Shown one piece after another: positions 1-6,607 of a stretch of 8,798 nucleotides of DNA. The notes under the pieces were generated by a model, which worked only from the letters and a program-made list of their open reading frames with translations, was not told the origin of the DNA and made no database searches. The DNA is from an uncultured Alistipes sp. (lineage in GTDB: Bacteria; Bacteroidota; Bacteroidia; Bacteroidales; Rikenellaceae), in contig UROX01000108.1 of NCBI GenBank assembly GCA_900549685.1, positions 1 to 8,798 on the forward strand. The letters run 5' to 3'. The number at the start of each line of letters is the position of its first letter. Within the stretch, counting starts at the first letter, position 1. Made by a program: the position numbers and the translations under genes.

Positions 1-7
1 ATAGTTT

Positions 8-44
8 TCTGGTTTTTGTTCAAAAAAAAGCATTAAAAACCAGA
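8..44. repeat. AT-rich inverted repeat at left edge
   Basis: TCTGGTTTTT (8-17) pairs perfectly with AAAAACCAGA (35-44) around a 17-base loop that contains a run of eight A. In the minus orientation the loop is a T-run and the 3' arm ends in AAACC. It could be the terminator or leader of a gene outside the window. No adjacent gene is visible to decide this. Confidence 0.4.
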
Positions 45-397
45 GTGCTGCCCGAACAACCAACGAAACCGACGAACAGAACAAAAAGGCCGCGGCCGCT
101 CCCCCCGCTCCCCGCCGACGGAATCACGGACAATCCGCAACGAAACACCGCCCTACCCGACCGTATACCTCTAATATATAGGCACTCGCCGCTGTCGTTC
201 TCCATTCCGGGAAGCCCGTTTCCACAGGGCAGCGGACCGATCCGAGTACACGACCGTCGGCCTTGAACCGAATCGGTCGGAATCGGGACACGCTACAAGT
301 CCCGACACACTGAAGCATGCAACCGTCTCGATTTCGTATCGACACCATCCGAGAACGGCATTCTTCCACCGTCGCCCTCCACACGCCTATACGCAAA

Positions 398-428
398 GAA
401 GGCCGTCCGCAAACTGCGAACGGCCTTC
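398..428 (-). terminator. Terminator of the CotH-family gene
   Basis: GAAGGCCGT (398-406) pairs with ACGGCCTTC (420-428). After a C/A mismatch, a further CGC/GCG pair closes on the loop AAACT. Read on the minus strand, the hairpin starts 24 bases after the CotH stop codon and is followed by TTTGCG, a short U-rich tail. Position and symmetry fit an intrinsic terminator. Confidence 0.7.
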
Positions 429-452
429 CGTAATCCGCAAGAAGCGACCGAA

Positions 453-1991
453 CTACCACGTCTTGATCGCCTCGTCGAACCACTCGGTCCGGCGGGTCAG
501 GAAATCTTTAGCGTACTGCACCTCGTTTTCCCATGTGCCCAACGTGATGACCTCAACGGCCACCGGCGTGTTGATGACATTCCATTTCTTGAAATTCTCT
601 CTCTGCGAGAGCGAGATTTTCTGCGCCGTTTCATTGATGTAATCGTAGAGTTCGGGCAATTTGCCTTTCAACGTACCCCAGTGCTTGCGCAACAGATCGG
701 CGAAATAGGGGTCCTGGATCAACCGGTCGAAATACATGGCCCGCTGTACCAGTTCGTCGTGACGGGCCGGTGCCGTGTAGTTCCAGCCGATACCCAGCGA
801 CCACTCGAAATCCCATACGGGCGACATCCCCATCCGTGTGCCGCTCTGCGTATTCTTGAGGAAGAAGTACGGATTGGTGTCTTTGTTGCAAAGCACCTCG
901 TTGATGAGGTACCATTTGGCGAACGTTTCGGGATCGATGTACCGGCGGTACCCCTTGACGGGATCCCTGAAATCCTCGGAATAGAGCGCCCGCTCGAAAC
1001 CGTTCATATACTCGTTGATGAAGGTCAGCTGTTCCGATGTCAGATCGTCCGTATCCGGATATTTGAACGTGAAATGCTGTCCGGTCACCTCGGTCGTGAA
1101 ATAGACCGGCTCGAGGTTGTAGTAATTGTCCCGCTCGATCATGTACCCGTCGTCGTCCACGTCCAGCCGGTGTCCGGCCACCTTGACATGTTCGCCGAGC
1201 TGGTAACTGCCCTGATAGCGTCCGTTGAGAAACAGTTCAACGAAGTGCATCTTGGGCGTCCACGGCATTTCCAGCATCTCGCTCACCTTGAAAGCGATCG
1301 CCACACGCAGCAACGTCTTGTCGGTATAATTGGCCAGCAACACCCAGTCCTTGTCGGCAGGCATACCCAGAATCTCGGCTTTCGAATCGAGTTTGACCTT
1401 GTACGGTTTCTTGGGATAACTCAGGAACGTAGCGTTGCCCCGCCCCCGGATACGGATCGAACCCTCGAACCCTTCGTCGTAATCGGCCGTCTTGCTGATC
1501 GTCATGGTACCGTTCACATAGTCCTCTTTGGAGGTGATCTCGGCCCGTCCGTCCGTTTCGATCGTCACGACCGGAAGTCCCGTGAAACTGTACACCTTCA
1601 CTTTATAATCTTTCCATTTCCCTTTGGAATTCGTCACGCGATAGACGACCTCACGGGTGAAATCGTTGGCCGTCACGCCGGACTGCTGCGCTTTAGGGCC
1701 GACCTTTATATCGTAGAACTCGCCCTCGAAAGTCGGCACCAGTTCGCTGATGTCGGTCATGTAGGTAACGAACCCGGTGATTTCGTTTCCCGAAATCGTA
1801 CACTCCAGATCGGAGATGAGATGTTTGGCATTTTTCGAAGCCTCGAAAACGAAGCGGGTCAGCCCGGGTTCCGCCACGGGGACTTCGGGTTCCGGCTGCG
1901 TCGGCTCCGGTACGGTCGTGTCGTTATCGTCCTTGCAACCGGCCAACAGCAACGACGCGAGAACGACGAAAGAGAATAAACGTTTGAACAT
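453..1991 (-). CDS. CotH kinase family surface lipoprotein
   Basis: A 512-residue lipoprotein. Residues 1-19 form a type II signal peptide ending in the lipobox LLAGC (lipid Cys19). The next residues, KDDND, resemble the acidic lipoprotein export signal that sends Bacteroidetes lipoproteins to the cell surface. A Pro/Glu-rich linker (25-42) follows. Residues 43-138 are an Ig-like domain of the DUF5018-like type (QQSGVTANDFT, then KDYKVKVY). Residues 175-400 match the CotH family: RIRGRGNAT, DKDWVLLANYTDKTLLR, ELFLNGRYQGSYQLGEHV, NKDTN and PVWDFEWSLG. CotH proteins have an atypical protein-kinase fold, and the Asp in NKDTN and WDFE are the likely catalytic and metal-binding residues. Here the usual DxD is DxE. 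Start chosen at 1991: the frame opens upstream, but only this Met gives a signal peptide. It has its own promoter and terminator. The substrate is unknown. Confidence 0.88.
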   Translation of the reverse strand: MFKRLFSFVVLASLLLAGCKDDNDTTVPEPTQPEPEVPVAEPGLTRFVFEASKNAKHLISDLECTISGNEITGFVTYMTDISELVPTFEGEFYDIKVGPKAQQSGVTANDFTREVVYRVTNSKGKWKDYKVKVYSFTGLPVVTIETDGRAEITSKEDYVNGTMTISKTADYDEGFEGSIRIRGRGNATFLSYPKKPYKVKLDSKAEILGMPADKDWVLLANYTDKTLLRVAIAFKVSEMLEMPWTPKMHFVELFLNGRYQGSYQLGEHVKVAGHRLDVDDDGYMIERDNYYNLEPVYFTTEVTGQHFTFKYPDTDDLTSEQLTFINEYMNGFERALYSEDFRDPVKGYRRYIDPETFAKWYLINEVLCNKDTNPYFFLKNTQSGTRMGMSPVWDFEWSLGIGWNYTAPARHDELVQRAMYFDRLIQDPYFADLLRKHWGTLKGKLPELYDYINETAQKISLSQRENFKKWNVINTPVAVEVITLGTWENEVQYAKDFLTRRTEWFDEAIKTW

Positions 1992-2312
1992 AGAAAAGAA
2001 GTTTAGGTTAGCGCCTCCCGCACGGGATTCCCCACCGGGAAAGGCTTCGGTAAATATAGGAAAAATAATCGTTTCACGAAAATCGTTCCGCCCGTTCCTC
2101 GTCTCCCCGCGCGATACCGTCCGAGAAAAATCGCTTCGCATTCCGCACGAAAACCTTCGCCGGACCGGAATACCCGTTCTCGGATGTCCGGAACGGTTCC
2201 GGCGACGCCCCGATTTTCGAATGCGTCCCGACGCCGGGAAAGTGATTTCGGGAATCGGAACGAAGCAGACACGCCGTATCCCTTATATTCGGATCGTCTC
2301 CGGCTTTTTCCC
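1992..2312. other. Intergenic region between TonB-like and CotH genes
   Basis: This 321-base gap separates two genes on the same (minus) strand. It holds the putative CotH promoter and, at 2188-2202, a compact dyad (CCGGAAC, one base, GTTCCGG) without a following T-run on the minus strand. There is no convincing terminator after the TonB-like gene, so read-through into the CotH gene is possible. Translations of the gap are arginine-rich and resemble no known protein. Confidence 0.6.
2051..2080 (-). promoter_or_regulatory. Putative promoter of the CotH-family gene
   Basis: On the minus strand TTTTCG (core TTCG, 2077-2080) and TATATTTA (2051-2058) are separated by 18 bases. They approximate the Bacteroidetes -33 TTTG and -7 TAnnTTTG elements, with one mismatch in each. 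The surrounding patch is AT-rich against a GC-rich background. The leader to the start codon at 1991 would be about 50 bases. Confidence 0.5.
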
Positions 2313-3521
2313 TTATCGGAACCGTATGACGAGTTCGGCCGGAGCGCTTCCGGCCGTCCACGCCGGCCCCTCGCGCAACAGGCGGACGGCTTCGGCATCG
2401 GCCGTCGGATTCAATCCTCGCACAACCTTGATCCGCCGGGGGCATCCGTCGGTCCCTACCTCGAAACGCAACACGACTCCACCTCGGGCCGTTTCCTCTC
2501 CGGACGGATACCGTCTGTTCTTTTCCACATAACGCACGAAATGCGCCTCGCCCTTGCGCGGACGAGGCAGGTCGGCCCCCTCGCCGTCGGCACAGAGCAA
2601 TTCCGCCGCCGGACCGTCCATATCCGTCTGTTTCACAAACGAACCGTTCTCTGCCGATGTTTTCGCCCCGTGCACAGCCATCCCCCACCGATCTTTCTTC
2701 ATTCCGGCCGACGACATGTCCCGCATCGTATCTTCCCTCACGACGGCACATTCCGAAGCACGGGCGACCGCTTGTCTGCGGACACGGTTTCCGGACTGCT
2801 CACCGTTCCGCTCCGCGACTTTTTCACCTTCCTCGCACTCCGAATCCAGCACTTTTCTCTCCTCGGACGACGACACGGCGACCTCGGCCTTCATCGCCAC
2901 CGCAGAAGACGCATATCGCTCGACATGCTCCACTTCCACCGCTTCCTGTTCCGCCTCATCCGCCATGACGGCCTCCGCAACGACCATCCCGTCGTCAGCG
3001 ATCCCGTTGCGTTCCATCTTTCTCTTCCCGGACTCCTCGCCCCGGCCGACCGCCATTCCGGACGATTTTCGCTCCGCGACAGGAGAGGACGCCGGCCGTT
3101 CGTTCCCCGGGTTTCCGGACTTCGCCTCTTTTCTGTATCCATCCTCCGCGAAATCATGTACGTTCCCCATCGCCAGTCGCACAGAATCGCTCGCGATACC
3201 CTTTACGTTCGGTGCCGCCGATTCGTTTTCCGCGAATTTCTCTTCCGTAAACGCCGCCTGACGACGCATCATCCAGTACCCGTCCAATGTCGCACACAGG
3301 AGGACCGCTGCCGCAGCGACACGGTAAACTCGCACAGACAACCTTTTCGGCGCTCCCGCCACCCGACGGCGCATACGGTCTATGCGAGCGACATGATCGC
3401 CCTCCACCGCATCGAAACCGTCGAGTGCATCCCGCAGGAAAATATCCTCCATCGCCTCCCGCTCGATGCGACGGGCCTCGCGTCCCCGGCGCCGGCCGGC
3501 TATGTAATCGATCAGATTCAT
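2313..3521 (-). CDS. TonB C-terminal-domain membrane protein, probable anti-sigma factor
   Basis: A 402-residue protein. Residues 1-58 are a basic, probably cytoplasmic region (MNLIDYIAGRRRGREARRIE... ALDGFDAVEGDHVARI), a pattern seen on Bacteroidetes proteins that follow ECF sigma factors and likely the sigma-binding part. One membrane segment lies at about 64-86, predicting a periplasmic C-terminus. Residues 90-320 are low-complexity, rich in Glu, Ala, Arg and Ser with few prolines, unlike the Pro/Lys-rich spacer of classical TonB. Residues 325-402 match the TonB C-terminal fold: RRYPSGEETARGGVVLRFEV, then DGCPRRIKVVRGLNP and DAEAVRLLREGPAW. The ATG overlaps the sigma-factor stop by four bases (ATGA), so translation is probably coupled. 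Four cysteines lie in the periplasmic part. The TonB-domain assignment is firm. The anti-sigma role is inferred from gene order and the N-terminus. Confidence 0.82.
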   Translation of the reverse strand: MNLIDYIAGRRRGREARRIEREAMEDIFLRDALDGFDAVEGDHVARIDRMRRRVAGAPKRLSVRVYRVAAAAVLLCATLDGYWMMRRQAAFTEEKFAENESAAPNVKGIASDSVRLAMGNVHDFAEDGYRKEAKSGNPGNERPASSPVAERKSSGMAVGRGEESGKRKMERNGIADDGMVVAEAVMADEAEQEAVEVEHVERYASSAVAMKAEVAVSSSEERKVLDSECEEGEKVAERNGEQSGNRVRRQAVARASECAVVREDTMRDMSSAGMKKDRWGMAVHGAKTSAENGSFVKQTDMDGPAAELLCADGEGADLPRPRKGEAHFVRYVEKNRRYPSGEETARGGVVLRFEVGTDGCPRRIKVVRGLNPTADAEAVRLLREGPAWTAGSAPAELVIRFR

Positions 3522-4093
3522 CGTTCCGTTCTTTTTTCGACACAGATCTTCAGGTTCCGTTTCCCGTTCTGTATATAACTCTTCACGCTCTTGAGGTTCC
3601 ACCCGGTCGCATCGGCGATGTCGGCATACGAGAACCCGTCTCTGAAAAAACGTTCCAGCGCGACACGCTGCACCTCCGGCAACTTCTCCATACATCTCCG
3701 AAGCGCATCGACCCGGAAAGAATCCTCGTCCTCTTCCAATAGACGAACGACCGGGGCCGATTCCATAAACCGCAGCGAATCGTCGAGCGGCACCTCCCGT
3801 CCGGACTTGCGCAGTTCCTCCAGACACAGATTCTTCGCCGCACTGTATATCCACGTGCGGAACTCTCCGACCGCATACCGTTCCATCCGGGGCTGCAACC
3901 GTTCGAACAGAGCCATCACCGCATCTTCGGCCCGGTCCGCATCGCGCAGATATTTCAGACAAACGCCGTAGAGCAACGGAATGTAACGGTCGTACAGCAC
4001 ACCGAAACAATCCCGTTCCCCTGTCCGTATCCGGGCGAGCAGTTCCGCGTCGGAAGTTTCCTCATCCAGCCGATATCTTCTGAAAAGCCGCAC
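3518..4093 (-). CDS. ECF-type RNA polymerase sigma factor
   Basis: A 191-residue sigma-70 family protein of the extracytoplasmic-function class. Region 2 is at about 29-68 (DCFGVLYDRYIPLLYGVCLK, then DRAEDAVMALFERL) and the core-binding/-10 part continues to FRTWIYSAAKNL. Region 4 is at about 134-183, with LPEVQRVALERFF, the helix-turn-helix FSYADIADATGWNLKSVKS and the tail YIQNGKRNLK. Regions 1 and 3 are absent, as usual in the class. No Met precedes region 2 within the expected length, so GTG at 4093 is chosen. It gives normal family length and sits just downstream of a promoter-like sequence. The frame stays open upstream to an ATG at 4213 and beyond, but that extension reads antisense into the divergent gene's leader and resembles nothing. 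First gene of a two-gene operon. Confidence 0.87.
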   Translation of the reverse strand: MRLFRRYRLDEETSDAELLARIRTGERDCFGVLYDRYIPLLYGVCLKYLRDADRAEDAVMALFERLQPRMERYAVGEFRTWIYSAAKNLCLEELRKSGREVPLDDSLRFMESAPVVRLLEEDEDSFRVDALRRCMEKLPEVQRVALERFFRDGFSYADIADATGWNLKSVKSYIQNGKRNLKICVEKRTER

Positions 4094-4110
4094 GTCTCTC
4101 GATTTTACGC

Positions 4111-4141
4111 TAAAGGTAACGGAATTTATTCTTCCCCCGAA
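4111..4141 (-). promoter_or_regulatory. Putative promoter of the sigma/TonB-like operon
   Basis: On the minus strand TTCG (4138-4141), 19 bases and TACCTTTA (4111-4118) approximate the Bacteroidetes TTTG-N19-TAnnTTTG pattern with one mismatch per element. Transcription would start around 4104, leaving only about ten bases before the proposed GTG start at 4093. The CotH promoter has the same TTCG/TAnnTTTA deviations. Confidence 0.45.
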
Positions 4142-4151
4142 AAAAATTTCG
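4138..4151. promoter_or_regulatory. Dyad in the divergent intergenic region
   Basis: CGAAA (4138-4142), AAAA, TTTCG (4147-4151) is a perfect 5+5 inverted repeat. It lies in the 127 bases between the divergent sigma and VWA genes and overlaps the -33-like element of the sigma promoter. It could be a site for a regulator of both directions, or simply an A/T tract. No convincing plus-strand -7 element was found for the VWA gene. Confidence 0.3.
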
Positions 4152-4220
4152 CCCGTCTTATGGAATCCGACCGCTCCGGACCCTCTATGCGATAAAAAGA
4201 AACTCCAAAACATCACGATT

Positions 4221-6116
4221 ATGAAAAAAAGTATCGCATGCCTCCTCACGACCCTGCTGTCCGTACTGATGTTGTCCGCCTCCGCAGACTCCGCCTCCCG
4301 CACCCTGAACATCTCGGGAACCGTCACCGACCCGAACGGTCTCCCGTTGCCGAACGTATCGGTCCGCACCCCGTCGTTCGGCACCGTCACCGACCGCAAA
4401 GGCCTCTACTCGCTGAACGGCATCGCTCAGGGCACGATCCTCACTTTCAGTCTCGACGGCTACGTGACCCGACGTATCGAAGCCTCCTCGTCCGAACTGA
4501 ACGTCCGGATGGAACCGAGGCGCAAATGCCCGGTAGAGGAAGCGACCGACACCGAAGCCGAGACGCTCGTCTGCGCCGAACCCGCCCGGCGGAACATGAA
4601 ACTGGCCATGAAGACGGAAGCCTGCCGGGCCGTAGCCGATTGTGCGGGAGCGATTCCGGCCGGAGGACCTCGCCGTCAGGGATGTCCGGTCGCCCAAGAA
4701 CCCTGCACGGAAGAATACGGCACGATCGTCGAGAACCGGTTCCGCTCCGTCTCGACCGACCCGCTATCGACCTTCTCCATCGACGTGGACGGTGCCTCGT
4801 ACAGCAACATACGCCGCATGATCAACGCCGGAACGCTGCCTCCGGCCGATGCCGTCCGCACCGAAGAACTGGTCAATTATTTCACGTACCGCTACGACGC
4901 TCCGAAAAACGACGAACCCGTATCGATGAACGTCGAGGCCGGCGCATGTCCATGGAATGAAACGCACAGACTCGTCCGCATCGGACTCAAAGCCAGGGAA
5001 ATCGACGCTAAACGACTGCCTGCCTCTAATTTCGTCTTCCTGATCGACGTATCGGGTTCGATGTCCGGCCCCGGACGGCTGGGCCTGGTCGTCGCATCGA
5101 TGAAACTGCTGGTCGATAACCTCCGGGCCGAAGACCGCGTGGCCATCGTCACGTACAGCGGCACGGCCCAGACCGTTCTGCCCTCCACGCCGGGCGACCG
5201 CAAACAAAAAATCAAGGAAACGCTCGACGGACTCGAAGCCTGCGGAGCCACAGCCGGAGGTGCAGGACTGCGGACCGCCTACGCCATCGCCCGCGAAAAT
5301 TTCATTCGCGAAGGCAACAACCGGATCATTCTATGCTCGGACGGCGATTTCAACGTCGGCCCGTCCGAACCGCAGGAACTGGAACGGCTGATCGCCCGGG
5401 AGCGTCAAAGCGGCATCTTTCTGACCGTACTGGGCTACGGCATGGGCAACTACAAGGATCGCACGATGCAGACGCTGGCCGAAAAAGGCAACGGCAACCA
5501 TGCCTATATCGACAATCTGCAGGAAGCCAACCGGGTGCTGGTCGGCGAGTTCGGTTCGACGATGCACACTGCCGCCAAAGATGTCAAGCTCCAGATCGAA
5601 TTCAACCCGGCGCAAGTGCAGAGCTACCGGCTCATCGGCTACGAAAGCCGCCTGCTGCACGACGAGGATTTCAACGACGACACCCGCGACGCAGGGGAAA
5701 TGGGTGCCGGACACTGCGTGACAGCCTTTTACGAAATCGTTCCCGCCGGTGCGCAGGGCAACGTCCCGGGCAGCGTCGATCCGCTCAAATATCGGCTTCC
5801 GGCTCCGCTCCCCGCAGGTCCGGTCAGCCCAGAAACGCTGACCGTCAAGATGCGCTACAAAACTCCCGACGGAGAGGTCAGCCGCAAAATCGAACGGCCG
5901 TTCACCGACCGCGGCGGCGATCTTGTCTCGGACGATTTCCGTTTCGCCTCGGCTGTGGCCCTATTCGGCCAGCTGCTGCGCGACTCCGACTTCAAAGGCA
6001 CAGCCACCTACGACGACGTGATCGCCACGGCCCGCCTCGGTCTCGGCGACGATCCGCAAGGCTACCGCCGCGAATTCATCCGGCTCGTCGAAACGACCCG
6101 GGGCCTTCAACGGTAA
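4221..6116 (+). CDS. Secreted VWA-domain protein with CarboxypepD_reg-like and DUF3520 domains (YfbK-like)
   Basis: A 631-residue protein. Residues 1-25 form a signal peptide without a lipobox. Residues 28-98 are a CarboxypepD_reg-like beta-sandwich (LNISGTVTDPNGLPLPNVSV, TDRKGLYSL, GYVTRRIE). Residues 101-165 are a linker with six cysteines (103, 118, 135, 141, 155, 162). Residues 171-260 match the vWF_A N-terminal module (ENRFRSVSTDPLSTFSIDVD, VNYFTY). Residues 268-450 are the VWA domain with a complete metal site: DVSGS at 276-280, Thr344 in GATAGGAGL and Asp374 in CSDGDFN. Residues 455-628 match DUF3520 (DDFRFASAVALFGQLL, YRREFIRLVETT). The order is that of YfbK-like proteins. VWA domains bind protein ligands through the metal ion. 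This ligand is unknown. Divergent from the sigma/TonB-like operon, which suggests shared regulation. Confidence 0.9.
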   Translation: MKKSIACLLTTLLSVLMLSASADSASRTLNISGTVTDPNGLPLPNVSVRTPSFGTVTDRKGLYSLNGIAQGTILTFSLDGYVTRRIEASSSELNVRMEPRRKCPVEEATDTEAETLVCAEPARRNMKLAMKTEACRAVADCAGAIPAGGPRRQGCPVAQEPCTEEYGTIVENRFRSVSTDPLSTFSIDVDGASYSNIRRMINAGTLPPADAVRTEELVNYFTYRYDAPKNDEPVSMNVEAGACPWNETHRLVRIGLKAREIDAKRLPASNFVFLIDVSGSMSGPGRLGLVVASMKLLVDNLRAEDRVAIVTYSGTAQTVLPSTPGDRKQKIKETLDGLEACGATAGGAGLRTAYAIARENFIREGNNRIILCSDGDFNVGPSEPQELERLIARERQSGIFLTVLGYGMGNYKDRTMQTLAEKGNGNHAYIDNLQEANRVLVGEFGSTMHTAAKDVKLQIEFNPAQVQSYRLIGYESRLLHDEDFNDDTRDAGEMGAGHCVTAFYEIVPAGAQGNVPGSVDPLKYRLPAPLPAGPVSPETLTVKMRYKTPDGEVSRKIERPFTDRGGDLVSDDFRFASAVALFGQLLRDSDFKGTATYDDVIATARLGLGDDPQGYRREFIRLVETTRGLQR

Positions 6117-6135
6117 ATCGCACCCCGAAGCACGG

Positions 6136-6170
6136 CGGTCGGCCGGTTCCTGCAAGGAACCGGCCGACCG
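6136..6170 (+). terminator. Hairpin terminator after the VWA gene
   Basis: A perfect 15-bp stem (CGGTCGGCCGGTTCC, 6136-6150, with its complement at 6156-6170) encloses the loop TGCAA, starting 19 bases after the stop codon. The stem is very GC-rich, but only TT plus C follow it, not a real T-run. Placement argues for termination or 3'-end protection. Confidence 0.6.
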
Positions 6171-6503
6171 TTCCCAGCGATATACCCCGAAAAAGAGTAA
6201 CCGCCGCCGAAAACATATGCCGAGGCGCGAAGCGTTTTGTCCATGCGACAAAAATATATTCATCGAATCCCCCCAATCGACCCTGCGCCCTTTCCGAAGC
6301 GCCCCCACCCGACCGCCTATCGCCCGCAGCGTCGCCGGTCCGAGAGAACCGAAACCTCGTCCTGTTCCCCGCGCCTCTCGACCGCACACACGGACGGCCT
6401 GCCCCGATGTTCCGTCAAAGGCTCGTACCTGTTTTTCATCGGTCCGAAATACATAACCGCATCGATTCTTTCCTCCCGAAACCACCCGAGACACTCAAAA
6501 AAA

Positions 6504-6517
6504 CGTAATCGATTACA
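6504..6517. promoter_or_regulatory. Upstream operator-like dyad of the MarR-GNAT gene
   Basis: CGTAATCGATTACA contains the perfect 12-bp palindrome GTAATCGATTAC (6505-6516). It lies upstream of the -33 element. A copy with one base changed overlaps the transcription start region 62 bases downstream. It is probably bound by the MarR-GNAT product itself. Dyads with a central CG are also typical of LacI-family regulators, none of which is encoded here. Confidence 0.6.
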
Positions 6518-6533
6518 TTTTTTGTCGAAAATA

Positions 6534-6565
6534 TTTGTCGGACCAATTTCCTGCCTCTATATTTG
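6534..6565 (+). promoter_or_regulatory. Canonical Bacteroidetes promoter of the MarR-GNAT gene
   Basis: TTTG (6534-6537), 20 bases and TATATTTG (6558-6565) match the -33 TTTG and -7 TAnnTTTG consensus exactly. Transcription would start at about 6571, inside the second dyad, giving a leader of roughly 37 bases. TTTGTCG occurs twice (6521-6527 and 6534-6540), the second copy including the -33 element. Confidence 0.75.
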
Positions 6566-6579
6566 CGTAACCGATTACA
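6566..6579. promoter_or_regulatory. Downstream operator-like dyad of the MarR-GNAT gene
   Basis: CGTAACCGATTACA matches the upstream dyad (6504-6517) at 13 of 14 bases, with one half-site mismatch breaking perfect symmetry. It abuts the -7 element and covers the predicted transcription start, the classic position for a repressor. The 62-base centre spacing is close to six helical turns. Confidence 0.6.
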
Positions 6580-6607
6580 CAATTACCACGATTAACATCG
6601 CACGATT

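Larger units (their letters stand above)
1..452. other. Gene-free left flank
   Basis: No reading frame here translates to anything recognisable. The frames that are open are short, arginine/proline/glycine-rich and typical of chance openness in GC-rich DNA. The first 45 bases are AT-rich and hold a 10-bp inverted repeat. There is a second small dyad at 283-305 (TCGGGAC and GTCCCGA, 9-base loop). The terminator hairpin of the CotH gene lies at 398-428. A gene beyond the left edge could begin or end in the AT-rich patch, but the window does not show it. Confidence 0.6.
6117..6607. other. Intergenic region between VWA and MarR-GNAT genes
   Basis: Three parts can be told apart. First is the VWA hairpin (6136-6170). 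Next comes about 330 bases (6171-6500) whose translations in all frames are low-complexity and unrecognised. This middle part has a small dyad, TTTTGTC and GACAAAA, at 6235-6253 next to an AT-rich patch. Last is the AT-rich control region of the MarR-GNAT gene from about 6495 on. Confidence 0.6.

Noticed and set aside
124..483. Minus-strand frame covering the CotH terminator
   Set aside because: It crosses the terminator hairpin and overlaps the CotH 3' end out of frame, and the translation resembles nothing known.
681..1979. Long plus-strand open frame opposite the CotH gene
   Set aside because: It is antisense to a gene with clear signal peptide and family motifs. Its own translation is His/Arg/Val-rich with no recognisable domain, a common effect of codon bias in GC-rich DNA.
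2003..2751. Minus-strand frames spanning the gap after the TonB-like gene
   Set aside because: They are Arg/Gly-rich, overlap the TonB-like gene in another frame and cover the CotH promoter. They show no domain or sensible start.
2184..3578. Long plus-strand open frame opposite the TonB-like gene, plus a Ser-rich frame at 2554-3261
   Set aside because: The minus strand carries a coupled start, a membrane segment and a TonB domain in one frame. The plus frames are Arg/His- or Ser-rich low complexity without a family match.
6235..6256. TTTTGTC/GACAAAA dyad and a TAttTTTG match on the minus strand
   Set aside because: No matching -33 element at the right distance and no minus-strand gene downstream. 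Probably chance in a short AT-rich patch.
6217..6508. Possible small gene in the gap before the MarR-GNAT gene
   Set aside because: All frames give Pro/Arg-rich sequence with no motif and no convincing start region.
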